Part shown: positions 1 to 7,330 of the stretch, piece after piece
How the letters are laid out: each line of letters opens with the position of its first letter
Position numbering within the stretch: the first letter of the stretch is position 1
Notes under the pieces: model-generated
The model's database searches: none
What the model was told of the DNA's origin: nothing
The model's input: only the letters and a program-made list of their open reading frames with translations
Translations under genes and position numbers: made by a program
DNA from: Allostella sp. ATCC 35155
GTDB taxonomy: Bacteria; Pseudomonadota; Alphaproteobacteria; ATCC43930; Allostellaceae
NCBI GenBank assembly: GCA_006738865.1
Contig: AP019701.1
Span: 1,484,001-1,548,000, forward strand
Length of the DNA: 64,000 nucleotides
Reading direction: 5' to 3'

Positions 1-36
1 GCCATCGCGTTTCGCTCCCTATGCTTGGTTATCGTT

Positions 37-237
37 CTAGAGGTCGGCCAGACGGATGTAGCCGCCGACCGCGGCGGCCAGCGCGAGGCCGCCCAGGGTG
101 GCGCCGGTGCCGGTCCAGCCGACCTCGCCCGTCACCAGCATCCACAGGATGAATACGCCGATCGCGATGACGAAGCCGCCGACCAGCGAGGCGATGTTGC
201 GCTTGAGGCCGGGCTCCGGGCCGGGATGGGTCGCCAT
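37..237 (-). CDS. Small two-helix membrane protein, unknown function
   Basis: This 66-residue protein has two hydrophobic segments (about residues 14-36 and 44-60), so it probably sits in the inner membrane. It starts 4 nt after the stop of the membrane oxygenase gene on the same strand and is therefore likely the second gene of that operon and under the same operator at 1047-1064. I do not recognise a family. A structural or electron-transfer role beside the oxygenase is conceivable, but the sequence shows no cofactor motif. Confidence 0.6.
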   Translation of the reverse strand: MATHPGPEPGLKRNIASLVGGFVIAIGVFILWMLVTGEVGWTGTGATLGGLALAAAVGGYIRLADL

Positions 238-241
238 CGCC

Positions 242-1015
242 TCAACCCCGGGCCATGGCGGCGCCGTCCGCCGGCTTGCGCTCGCGCGCGCTGGCCCGGA
301 CCTTCTTCAGGTCGCGGCGGACATGCTTGGTCGAATAGCCGTTGAAGACGTGTCCGACGACGCTGCGGTCGAGGTCGCTGGTGCGGAACAGGGCGTCGGC
401 GATCGGGTAGGTCAGGTTGAAGTTGCGCTCCATCATGATCGCCGGGTTGTGGTGGGCGATGTGGTGGCGGCGCAGCGAATTGACGATCGGGATGTGGCGG
501 ACGATGCGGTCGTCCTTCACATGACAGCACCAGTGGAAGAGCTCGTAGTTGAGATAGAGCGCGGTGTTGGTGATCAGCAGCAGCCAGCCGGCATCGGGAA
601 AGCCCGCCACGTTCAGCACCCAGGCCGGCACCACCGACATCGCCATGAAGGTGATGAGGGCATAGGGCGGGAAGAAGGTGATGCGGAAGTCGCGCGGCGA
701 ATCGATCGCCGGCTCCTGCTCGGTGAAGAACTGGTGATGCGCCAGCGTGTGCCGCTTGTAGATGCCCATGAAGCCCTTGATGGGCCGGTGCATGACATAG
801 CGGTGCAGCCACCATTCGAAGATGTTGGCGATGGTGAAGGCGATCGGGACGATCAGCCACTCGTACCAGGCCGGGGAGCCGATCTGCTGCACGAAGTACC
901 AGATGCCGGCAAGGCCGATGCCGTAGATCATCGCGACATGGGCGAGGCCGCTGTACCAGGGCGAGACGCGGCTGCGGAAGTCGGCCCGGAAGGCTGCCTG
1001 ACGCGGGCTCATCAT
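242..1015 (-). CDS. Sterol desaturase / fatty acid hydroxylase superfamily membrane oxygenase
   Basis: This 257-residue integral membrane protein has the histidine clusters of the di-iron fatty acid hydroxylase superfamily: HRYVMH at 71-76, HTLAHH at 89-94, HWCCH at 161-165 and HHIAHH at 184-189, set between hydrophobic segments. Members hydroxylate or desaturate lipid-like substrates with O2 at the membrane; the substrate here cannot be read from sequence. The start at 1015 has a strong GGGAGGAG ribosome site upstream. The gene is divergent from the cupin gene, and the palindrome at 1047-1064 lies 31 nt upstream of its start codon, so it is probably controlled by the nearby GntR protein. The basic C-terminal tail (about 225-257) is probably cytoplasmic. 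Confidence 0.85.
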   Translation of the reverse strand: MMSPRQAAFRADFRSRVSPWYSGLAHVAMIYGIGLAGIWYFVQQIGSPAWYEWLIVPIAFTIANIFEWWLHRYVMHRPIKGFMGIYKRHTLAHHQFFTEQEPAIDSPRDFRITFFPPYALITFMAMSVVPAWVLNVAGFPDAGWLLLITNTALYLNYELFHWCCHVKDDRIVRHIPIVNSLRRHHIAHHNPAIMMERNFNLTYPIADALFRTSDLDRSVVGHVFNGYSTKHVRRDLKKVRASARERKPADGAAMARG

Positions 1016-1046
1016 GAGGAAGCTCCTCCCTAGGATATCGTTCGTG

Positions 1047-1064
1047 CCACTAATATATCAGTGG
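1047..1064. promoter_or_regulatory. Operator-like palindrome A (divergent promoter region)
   Basis: CCACTAATATATCAGTGG pairs with its own complement at 16 of 18 positions. It sits between the divergent oxygenase and cupin genes and stands out as AT-rich in very GC-rich DNA. The core and the TATGC that follows 3 nt later (1065-1069) recur at sites B (5317-5334) and C (7256-7278). The likely ligand is the GntR regulator at 1587-2288; that link is inference. Confidence 0.6.
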
Positions 1065-1110
1065 TATGCGACCTTCGGGAAGGGGTGAAACGGACGGGGG
1101 GAGCGAGAGC

Positions 1111-1632
1111 ATGCCGGTCTTCCAGGAACGCGATTTCGTCGTCGAGGAGAGCGATGCCGACGACCCCTGTGGCAGCCGGCGCTCGTTCTGGATCAGCGAG
1201 GCCGGCGGCCTGACCCAGTTCGGCGCCCTCATCGAAGAGCTGGCGCCGGGATCGCGCTCCGCGATCCGGCACTGGCACAGCGCCGAGGACGAGCTGGTCT
1301 ACGTCCTGGAAGGGGAGGTGACGGTCGTCGAGGGCGACGTCGAGACGCGCATCGGGCCCGGCGCGGCCGCGACCTTCCGGGCCGGCGTCCCGGTCGGCCA
1401 CTTCCTGGAGAACCGGACCGCATCGCCGACGCGGTGCCTCGTCGTCGGTACCCGGGCGCCGGTCGACATCATCACCTGCCCGGACCATGACCGCATCTGC
1501 CACCGCGATCGCGCACTGCCGGACGACATCTGGACGGACGGGGCGGGCAATCCCGCCTCGAACCCGTATCGGGATCTGGCAGACGCTCAGAGCGCCGCGT
1601 CGACCGTCGCCCGGGTGAAGGATTCGATGTAG
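1111..1632 (+). CDS. Cupin-domain protein
   Basis: This 173-residue protein has a single cupin barrel (about residues 30-115). The metal-binding first motif shows as HWHSAEDELVYVLEGE, the second as PVGHFLENRT. Such proteins are small metal-dependent enzymes (isomerases, dioxygenases, lyases) or sugar/organic acid binders; nothing here fixes the reaction. I chose ATG 1111 because a purine-rich ribosome site precedes it; an in-frame ATG at 1066 would abut the operator and is unlikely. The gene is divergent from the membrane oxygenase and shares operator A. Its last 46 nt overlap the 3' end of the convergent GntR gene. Confidence 0.75.
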   Translation: MPVFQERDFVVEESDADDPCGSRRSFWISEAGGLTQFGALIEELAPGSRSAIRHWHSAEDELVYVLEGEVTVVEGDVETRIGPGAAATFRAGVPVGHFLENRTASPTRCLVVGTRAPVDIITCPDHDRICHRDRALPDDIWTDGAGNPASNPYRDLADAQSAASTVARVKDSM

Positions 1633-2288
1633 TCCATCAGCCGATCGGATGCCTCGGCCGCCTTGACCTCGTCGCCGGCCGCGATCGCCTCGGCGACGGC
1701 GCCGTGCAGGCGGGCGGAGAGCGGCAGATCGGCCACCTGCTTGTAGTGGTGGTACCAGTAGCGACGCGAGAGGCCGTGCATCAGGGTCATGGCGCCGGCC
1801 GCGAACTCGTTGCGCGCGGCCTCGATGACGAGGCCGTTGAAGGCCTGGTCGAGGCGCATGAAGGCGATGTCGTCCTCGTCCTCGGCCGCCTTGGCCATGC
1901 CGGCGGCGATGGCGCGGAAGCGGGCGCGCTCGGCCTCGTTCGCCCGCTTGGCGGCGCGACGCGACAGCAGGCGCTCCAGCTCCCGCCGGGTCTCGATCAG
2001 GCGGAGCTGGGTCAGGGCGTTGATCTCGGAGACGACGATGCCGCGCCGCGGCAGGATGACGACCAGCCGCTCGCGCGCCAGGCGCTGCAGCGCCTCGCGG
2101 ATGGGGGTGCGGCCGATGCCGAGGCGGCGGCTCAGCTCCGCCTCCGAAACCCCGGAGCCGGGCGCCAGCCGCAGCGTCACCATCATCTCTTCCAGCCGCC
2201 GGTAGGCGACCTCGGTCAGGCTCTGGCTCTCGGCCTCGGCGGGCCCGGCCTTGCGCCGGCGCGGTGTCCGGCTCGGGGTACGCGTCAT
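1587..2288 (-). CDS. GntR-family transcriptional regulator, FCD subfamily
   Basis: This 233-residue protein has an N-terminal winged helix-turn-helix (about residues 22-88, including SEAELSRRLGIGRTPIREAL) and an all-helical FCD ligand domain (about 95-225). FCD regulators normally bind small organic acids, usually with a metal held by Asp and His residues. Here the first Asp (in RLDQAF) and one His (in ARLHGAV) remain, but the other usual His positions look substituted, so metal use may differ. It is the last gene of the dctP-dctQ-dctM operon and its ATG overlaps the dctM stop by 4 nt, which suggests autoregulation from the operator upstream of dctP. It probably binds sites A, B and C. Confidence 0.88.
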   Translation of the reverse strand: MTRTPSRTPRRRKAGPAEAESQSLTEVAYRRLEEMMVTLRLAPGSGVSEAELSRRLGIGRTPIREALQRLARERLVVILPRRGIVVSEINALTQLRLIETRRELERLLSRRAAKRANEAERARFRAIAAGMAKAAEDEDDIAFMRLDQAFNGLVIEAARNEFAAGAMTLMHGLSRRYWYHHYKQVADLPLSARLHGAVAEAIAAGDEVKAAEASDRLMDYIESFTRATVDAAL

Positions 2289-3604
2289 CCGGGCGTGAGT
2301 AGCATCTTCGGCAGCCAGAGGACCACGCCCGGAAACGACAGGACGATCGCCAGCGTCACGGCCTGCAGGCCGATGAAGGGCAACACCCCGCGGTACATGT
2401 GCCCGGTCGTGAAGTCGGGCGGGCTGATCGCCCGGAAGTAGAAGATGGCCGGCGCCATCGGCGGCGACAGGTAGCTGGTCTGGATGACGATCAGGAGGGC
2501 GATGCAGAACCAGACCATGTTGATGCCGGCCATGGCGAGCAGCGGTCCGAAGATCGGAATGAGGATCAGGACGATCGAGATCCAGTCGAGGAAGAAGCCG
2601 GCGAAGAAGGCGATCACGAGGACGATCAGCAGCAGGCCCCAGGGGCCGAGCGCCAGGCTGTCGACCAGCTGCTGCGCGATGCCGATGCCGCCGGCGCCGA
2701 CGAAGGCGCCCGTCATCATGCTGCCGCCGAGGATGATCGCCATGATCATCGTCGAGATCAGCAGCGTCTTCATCATGGCCTCGTGCAGCACGCGCAGCGT
2801 GAAACTGCGGTAGAAGATGGTCAGCACGACCGATCCGGCGGCGCCGAGCGCGGCCGCCTCGGTGGGGGCGGCCCAGCCCAGCATGATCGAGCCGAGCACG
2901 GCGAAGATCATGCAGAGCGGCGGGACCAGCGCCTTGGCGGTGATCCGCAGCTTGTCGGCGAGCGGCGGCTCGTCGGGCCCGGGCGGGATGCGCGGCCCCG
3001 CGGCGGGGTTGAACCAGCACAGCACCAGGATGTAGGCGACATAGGCGCCGGCCATGATGAGGCCGGGAAAGACCATGCCGACCATCAGGTCACCGACGGA
3101 GACGTTGGCGAGCGGGCCCATGACCACGACGACGACGGATGGCGGGATGATCGTGCCGAGCGAGCCGCCGGCGCAGATCGTGCCGACGATCAGCTCCTTG
3201 TTGTAGCCGTAGCGCACCATGACCGGGATGGCGAGCAGGCCAACCACCGTCTCGGTCGCCCCGACCACGCCGCTGGACGCGGCGAAGACGATGCACATGA
3301 GGACGGTGCCGATGGCGAGCCCACCGGGCAGGCGCCGGGTCCAGAGATGGATCGCCTCGAACAGCCGGTTGGCGATGCCGGACCGCTCCATCATCGTGCC
3401 CATGAAGACGAAGAGGGGCACCGCCGCGAGCACGAAGTTGGAGGCGACGTCCTCGATCTTCTCCGACACCTGGAAGACGAAGGCCCAGCCGAAGGTCCAG
3501 ATGCCGAAGACGAAAGCGGTCGCCATCATCGCGAAGGCGACGGGAAACCCGGCGAAGAGGAGGACGAGCAGGAACGGGAAGAGCAGCAGCGCGGTATAGT
3601 CCAT
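2285..3604 (-). CDS. dctM: TRAP transporter large membrane subunit (DctM family)
   Basis: This 439-residue protein has about 12 hydrophobic segments and the DctM fold, including the conserved-looking SGVVGATETVVG and GGSLGTIIPPS stretches near residues 103-157. It forms the sodium-driven translocation channel that takes substrate from the periplasmic DctP protein together with DctQ. Its ATG overlaps the dctQ stop by one base (TGATG) and its own stop overlaps the GntR start, so the four genes are translationally coupled. The substrate is unknown; gene context suggests the compound worked on by the neighbouring oxygenases. Confidence 0.93.
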   Translation of the reverse strand: MDYTALLLFPFLLVLLFAGFPVAFAMMATAFVFGIWTFGWAFVFQVSEKIEDVASNFVLAAVPLFVFMGTMMERSGIANRLFEAIHLWTRRLPGGLAIGTVLMCIVFAASSGVVGATETVVGLLAIPVMVRYGYNKELIVGTICAGGSLGTIIPPSVVVVVMGPLANVSVGDLMVGMVFPGLIMAGAYVAYILVLCWFNPAAGPRIPPGPDEPPLADKLRITAKALVPPLCMIFAVLGSIMLGWAAPTEAAALGAAGSVVLTIFYRSFTLRVLHEAMMKTLLISTMIMAIILGGSMMTGAFVGAGGIGIAQQLVDSLALGPWGLLLIVLVIAFFAGFFLDWISIVLILIPIFGPLLAMAGINMVWFCIALLIVIQTSYLSPPMAPAIFYFRAISPPDFTTGHMYRGVLPFIGLQAVTLAIVLSFPGVVLWLPKMLLTPG

Positions 3605-4116
3605 CAGCGCCGCTCCACCGGCCGGCCGAGAAGGGTGCCGGCAGCCCGGATCGTCTCCGCCGCGACCTGCAGGGTGAGGACGGCGAAGCTGACGAAGAAC
3701 ATCGCCCGGAAGGGCCAGATCGGCGGGTTCCAGGCCGACTGGCCGGTGCGCTCGCCGGAGCGGAATGCCTCGATCGCGCGGTCGTCCAGCTTTTCCGTCA
3801 CCCAGATCAGGAACGGCAGCAGCAGCACGACATAGGCGAAGAGATCGACCAGGGCCCGTTTGCGCGGCGACAGCTGGAGATAGACGACGTCGATGCGGAT
3901 ATGGGCACCGCGAGACAGCGCATAGGCCATCCCCAGCATCCAGCCCGACCCGGTCAGCAGATAGGCCAGCTCGTAGGCCCAGATCGTCGGCGCGTTGAAG
4001 ACGTAGCGGGCGACGACCTCGTAGCAGAGCGCGATGACCAGCGGTGCCAGAAGCCAGGCCGCGACCACGCCCACCACCGTGCTCAGGCGGTCGATCGCCC
4101 GGCAGACGGCATCCAT
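3604..4116 (-). CDS. dctQ: TRAP transporter small membrane subunit (DctQ family)
   Basis: This is a 170-residue protein with four predicted membrane helices, the usual size and topology of DctQ. I chose the start at 4116 (MDAVCRA) because GAGAACGAGGA lies just upstream; the open frame continues to 4296 but that part reads as non-coding shadow and would run through the stem-loop at 4141-4165. It is separated from dctP by 56 nt containing that hairpin and coupled to dctM by a TGATG junction. Confidence 0.88.
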   Translation of the reverse strand: MDAVCRAIDRLSTVVGVVAAWLLAPLVIALCYEVVARYVFNAPTIWAYELAYLLTGSGWMLGMAYALSRGAHIRIDVVYLQLSPRKRALVDLFAYVVLLLPFLIWVTEKLDDRAIEAFRSGERTGQSAWNPPIWPFRAMFFVSFAVLTLQVAAETIRAAGTLLGRPVERR

Positions 4117-4140
4117 TCCTCGTTCTCCCCCCTCGGTGGA

Positions 4141-4165
4141 CCGGGCGGCGGTGGCCGCCGCCCGG
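4141..4165 (-). terminator. Stem-loop between dctP and dctQ
   Basis: A perfect 11-bp GC stem (CCGGGCGGCGG / CCGCCGCCCGG) with a 3-nt loop lies between the binding-protein gene and the membrane-subunit genes. No T-run follows, so it is more likely an mRNA-stabilising or partial-attenuation element than a full terminator. The other two TRAP operons in this window have equivalent hairpins. Confidence 0.6.
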
Positions 4166-4172
4166 GACCGTC

Positions 4173-5261
4173 TCAGCCTTCCTTCACCATGACGTTGCGC
4201 CAGCGGTTGGCGCCCTTCCACTCGGCTTCGAAGGCGAGCTGGCTGTCGAGCACCTTCTTGAACCAGGCGTTCTTCTCGGCCTGCTTCTTCGCCCATTCCA
4301 GCGCGACGCGCTTGGTCTCGTACTGGACCTCGGGGGCGAGCTCGATGATCTCGTTGCCGGCCTTGCGATAGATTTCGAGGGACTTCGCGTCCTCGGCGCC
4401 GATCCGGGTCCAGGTCTCGAAGGTGGTCAGCTTGGCGGCCGCCTCGACCAGCTTCTGGTCACGCTCGGGCAGCTTGGCCCAGGCGGCCTTGTTGATGCAC
4501 AGCTCGAACGGGGCCGTCGGCTGGTGCACGCCCGGGATGATGAGGTACTTGGCGACCTTGTAGAAACCGGGGGAGAGGTTCTCCCACAGCGTGCCCCACT
4601 CGGTCGCGTCGATGACGCCGCGCTCCAGCGCCGGATAGATCTCGCCGCCGGCGGTCGTCACCGGGGCGGCACCCATCTCCTTCGACATGTCGAGCCACGC
4701 GCCGGCCGTGCGCAGCTTCAGGCCCTTGAGGTCGGCCAGCGTGCGCACCGGCTTGCGCGAATGCAGGAAGACCTCGGCCGTGCGGATGAAGAGCGGGATC
4801 GAGACGATGCCGGCCGTCTCGTCGCGGAACTGGCGCTGCATCTGCGCGCCGCCGCCCTCATAGAGCCAGTGCAGCATGCGCTCGGAATCGAAGCTGCCGG
4901 CATAGCCGCCGAGCAGCACAGTCGTCGTGTCGGCGCCCCAGTCGTAGCCCATCCAGGTGTGGCCCATCTCGGCGATACCGTTCTTCACGGTCTCCGAGAC
5001 CTTGAGGGCATTGCCCAGCGCGCCGCCGGGGAACACCTGGACCTTGAGACGGCCGTCGGTGAGCTGCGCCACCCGCTCGGCGAACGCCTTGGCGCCGATG
5101 TCCATCAGGGGGCCGCCGGCCCATCCCGTGGCCATCTTCCAGGTCATCGTCTGGGCGGCCGCCGACTTCACCACGGCGGGTGCCGCGAGCACGCCCGCTC
5201 CGATCCCGGCCACGCCGAGGCCCTTCAGCGCCCTGCGGCGCGATACTTCGAGCTTGGTCAT
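4173..5261 (-). CDS. dctP: TRAP transporter periplasmic substrate-binding protein (DctP family)
   Basis: This 362-residue extracytoplasmic receptor begins with a twin-arginine type signal (SRRRALKG at residues 7-14, hydrophobic stretch, cleavage probably after AAAQ near residue 37). The body is DctP-like, with the family's YPALERGVIDATEW stretch in the middle. The start at 5261 is supported by GGGAGGGAAGG just upstream; an open frame continuing to 5573 has no such support. It is the first gene of dctPQM-gntR, and operator B lies 55 nt upstream of its start. Tat export suggests folding before transport, seen in part of this family. Confidence 0.92.
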   Translation of the reverse strand: MTKLEVSRRRALKGLGVAGIGAGVLAAPAVVKSAAAQTMTWKMATGWAGGPLMDIGAKAFAERVAQLTDGRLKVQVFPGGALGNALKVSETVKNGIAEMGHTWMGYDWGADTTTVLLGGYAGSFDSERMLHWLYEGGGAQMQRQFRDETAGIVSIPLFIRTAEVFLHSRKPVRTLADLKGLKLRTAGAWLDMSKEMGAAPVTTAGGEIYPALERGVIDATEWGTLWENLSPGFYKVAKYLIIPGVHQPTAPFELCINKAAWAKLPERDQKLVEAAAKLTTFETWTRIGAEDAKSLEIYRKAGNEIIELAPEVQYETKRVALEWAKKQAEKNAWFKKVLDSQLAFEAEWKGANRWRNVMVKEG

Positions 5262-5316
5262 CCTTCCCTCCCGAATGTGCGGTCTTCTGCCGCCCGCGGT
5301 GCCGCCGGAGGGCGGA

Positions 5317-5334
5317 CCGCTGATATATTCGTCG
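5317..5334. promoter_or_regulatory. Operator-like palindrome B upstream of dctP
   Basis: CCGCTGATATATTCGTCG matches the complement of site A at 15 of 18 positions. On the plus strand TATGC follows at 5335-5339, as at site A. It lies in the 131-nt gap between dctP and the DUF6166 gene, at a sensible distance for control of dctP. Confidence 0.55.
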
Positions 5335-5392
5335 TATGCGATCGGTATTCTATACGCAGGCTTCCGGCCGGCGCAAAGGCGAACCGACCGGC

Positions 5393-5683
5393 TCAGAGCC
5401 GCCGCAGGGCCTCGTCGATGTCGGCCGAACTCAACTCCCACGCATTGTCCAGTTCGGCCACGACGGTGCGCATGAAGCTCTCGTGCAGCGCCAGCGCTCG
5501 CTGGTCGTCGCCGAAATGGTCGGCGAGGATGGCGAGCGCGAGCTGCTGCGGCCCGGCACCCTCGTAGGTCCACTCGAACCCTGCCGGCGACAGCCGGCGC
5601 AGGTCGAGCCGGGGGTCGAGCGGGCGACCGTCGACCGTCACCACCGCCCCCGCCAGGCTGCGGCTGCCTTCGTAGACCTTCAT
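5393..5683 (-). CDS. DUF6166-like small protein
   Basis: This 96-residue soluble protein resembles the DUF6166 family: N-terminal MKVYEG, a central LDPRLDLRRLSPAGFEW stretch, then a helical part with QLALAILADHFGDDQRAL. I recall this family from widespread small bacterial proteins of unknown function. A ribosome site (GGGAGGAA) precedes the start at 5683. It points toward dctP but is separated from it by operator B, so it probably has its own transcript, back to back with the monooxygenase-like gene at 5746. Confidence 0.65.
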   Translation of the reverse strand: MKVYEGSRSLAGAVVTVDGRPLDPRLDLRRLSPAGFEWTYEGAGPQQLALAILADHFGDDQRALALHESFMRTVVAELDNAWELSSADIDEALRRL

Positions 5684-5745
5684 CGCGGGTTCCTCCCTGA
5701 AGCGGCTATGCTCGCGGCCCCTGCTTCCTGCCGAGGCCGTCGCCG

Positions 5746-6060
5746 ATGATCGCCGTGATATTCGAGGTCGAGATGCTGGAGGGGCGCGCCGAGCGCTATT
5801 TCGAGCTGGCCGCCGCCCTGCGCCGCGAGGTCGAGGCGATCGACGGGTTCGTCTCGGTCGAGCGGTTCGAGAGCCTGTCGCGCCCGGGCCGCTACGTCTC
5901 GCTGTCCTTCTGGCGCGACCTGGCGGCCGTCGACCGCTGGCGGGCGCACGCGCAGCACCAGGCGGCCCAGACGGAGGGCAAGGACCGGATCATCGCCGAC
6001 TTCCGCATCCGCGTGGCCGAGGTCGTGCGCGACTATACGCTGGCCGACTGCAAGGCCTGA
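5746..6060 (+). CDS. Antibiotic biosynthesis monooxygenase (ABM) domain protein
   Basis: This 104-residue protein fits the ABM dimeric alpha-beta barrel fold: MIAVIFEVEMLEGRAERYFEL, then VDGF-like IDGFVSVERFES, then YVSLSFWRDLAAVDRW. Family members are cofactor-free oxygenases, heme-degrading enzymes or stress proteins; this one resembles the small heme/quinone-type class but lacks a decisive motif. It is followed after 25 nt by a 63-residue protein, likely its operon partner. Confidence 0.75.
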   Translation: MIAVIFEVEMLEGRAERYFELAAALRREVEAIDGFVSVERFESLSRPGRYVSLSFWRDLAAVDRWRAHAQHQAAQTEGKDRIIADFRIRVAEVVRDYTLADCKA

Positions 6061-6085
6061 TCCCACCCACAGAGACGGAGCCGCC

Positions 6086-6277
6086 ATGTCCTCGCTGCCC
6101 AAGGTGCGTGTCACCTTCGAGATCTATCCCGACTCGCTGGAGATGCTGGCCGAGGTCGCCCGCCGCTACGGCATGGCCGACCCGTCCAAGGCGCTGCGCT
6201 GCCTCCTCGACTATGCCGCGACCGACGGCGACTGGCCGGCCATGTTCGAGGAGGTGCGCTGCCGTCGCTGCGGCTGA
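6086..6277 (+). CDS. Small conserved-looking protein with C-terminal CxxC, unknown function
   Basis: This 63-residue protein has a start supported by a GGAG ribosome site 5 nt upstream. It begins with a beta-like VRVTFEIYPD, then a helix (LEMLAEVARRYGM) and KALRCLLDYA, and ends in CRRCG, which could bind a metal or form a disulfide. The pattern of a strand followed by two helices recalls ribbon-helix-helix DNA-binding proteins, but that is only a shape argument. It is probably cotranscribed with the ABM gene. Confidence 0.5.
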   Translation: MSSLPKVRVTFEIYPDSLEMLAEVARRYGMADPSKALRCLLDYAATDGDWPAMFEEVRCRRCG

Positions 6278-6278
6278 A

Positions 6279-6307
6279 CCCTATCCGGCATATCCCTATC
6301 CGGCATA
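6279..6307. repeat. 15-bp tandem duplication at a convergent junction
   Basis: CCCTATCCGGCATA occurs twice (6279-6292 and 6294-6307) separated by one T. The second copy contains the stop codon of the convergent dioxygenase gene (6296-6298), so the duplication probably set or extended that protein's C-terminus (RAYAG). Confidence 0.8.
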
Positions 6308-7210
6308 GGCGCGGATGGGCTCCTCCGCGCCGCGCTCCTGCTGCTGCAGAGCGAAGATCGAGCTGTAGCCGCCCGACCAGTCGGGCGGCAGCAGGCAGGG
6401 CCGTGGGTCGTGGTGGGCCCAGCGCGCCTTGCCGCCGCGCACCGGGAAATGCTCCCAGCGCGACTGGATGGGATTGCCCGTGTAGGCCATCGCATCGGCC
6501 GAGGCGAGCGTCGCCAGCAGCAGCGGCCGGTCGGCCGGGGAATCGTTCACCGCGCTGCCGTGGATGGTGCGGCAATGGTGGATGGTCAGCGACCCGGCCG
6601 GCCCGCAGAGATAGACGGCGCGGTCGCGGTCGACCGTCGCGAGGTCGGCGTCACCCAGGCAGCCGGTCCACTGGCCCTTCTCGTTGTACTGGTCGAAGAG
6701 GGGCCCTTCGTGGCTGCCCGGAATGACGCCGAGCGCCCCGTTCGCCATGTCGCAGTCGTAGATGTAGGTGCCGATCGTCAGCAGCGAGTAGTTGGTGTGC
6801 GGCCAGAACTGGATGTCCTGGTGCCACTTCACCTCGGTGCCGCCCTCCGACGATTTGAAGTTGAGCTTGGAGTGGTGGAACTTGAGGTCGGGGCCGAGCA
6901 GGTCGGCCGCGATGTCGCCCAGCATGTCGCGCACATAGTCCCAGTAGACGGGATGGTGGTCGCACGGCGCCGACAGGCGGCGCAGGCGCGGCCGCAGCGC
7001 GGAATGCCCGTTCTCCAAGTCCCACACCGCGTCCGAGCGCGTCACCTTGCGGCTGCGGTCGACCATCTCCGCCGTGGTCCGCCGCAGCAGCTCGACCGTC
7101 TCCATCGGGATGATGCGTTCGAGCAGCAGGTAGCCGTCGCGGAAATAGGCCTCGCGCTGGGGCTGGGTCAGCTTGCGCGCGGGATGGGAGAGGATGTCTT
7201 CGGGCGTCAT
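6296..7210 (-). CDS. Phytanoyl-CoA dioxygenase (PhyH) family Fe(II)/2-oxoglutarate oxygenase
   Basis: This 304-residue enzyme shows the facial triad of the family: H130 and D132 in KWHQD, and H217 in RTIHGS, with R228 as a candidate 2-oxoglutarate ligand. PhyH-type enzymes hydroxylate small soluble substrates or CoA esters using O2 and 2-oxoglutarate; members act on phytanoyl-CoA, ectoine, phosphonates and betaines. The substrate here is unknown. Operator C lies 46-68 nt upstream of its start, so it probably belongs to the same regulon as the TRAP operon and the membrane oxygenase. The aminotransferase gene lies 120 nt upstream on the same strand. Confidence 0.88.
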   Translation of the reverse strand: MTPEDILSHPARKLTQPQREAYFRDGYLLLERIIPMETVELLRRTTAEMVDRSRKVTRSDAVWDLENGHSALRPRLRRLSAPCDHHPVYWDYVRDMLGDIAADLLGPDLKFHHSKLNFKSSEGGTEVKWHQDIQFWPHTNYSLLTIGTYIYDCDMANGALGVIPGSHEGPLFDQYNEKGQWTGCLGDADLATVDRDRAVYLCGPAGSLTIHHCRTIHGSAVNDSPADRPLLLATLASADAMAYTGNPIQSRWEHFPVRGGKARWAHHDPRPCLLPPDWSGGYSSIFALQQQERGAEEPIRAYAG

Positions 7211-7255
7211 GGCAGGTCTCCCGAGGGGGCGGCGCCTCGCCGGGCGCCGCTCGTT

Positions 7256-7278
7256 GGCATATGCCTGATATATTAGGC
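7256..7278. promoter_or_regulatory. Operator-like palindrome C upstream of the PhyH gene
   Basis: GCCTGATATATTAGGC (7263-7278) is palindromic at 14 of 16 positions, and its core CTGATATATTAG equals the complement of site A over 12 bases. It overlaps a second perfect palindrome, GGCATATGCC (7256-7265), which supplies the TATGC element at the same 3-nt spacing as in sites A and B. Confidence 0.6.
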
Positions 7279-7330
7279 GCCCTCGGAGGCCTGTGCAATC
7301 GCCGGCCCAAATGCCCTCGGCCGGATGCCC

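Noticed and set aside
1066-1110. Upstream ATG at 1066 as start of the cupin protein
   Set aside because: It abuts the palindrome at 1047-1064, leaves no space for a ribosome site, and adds a low-complexity N-terminus.
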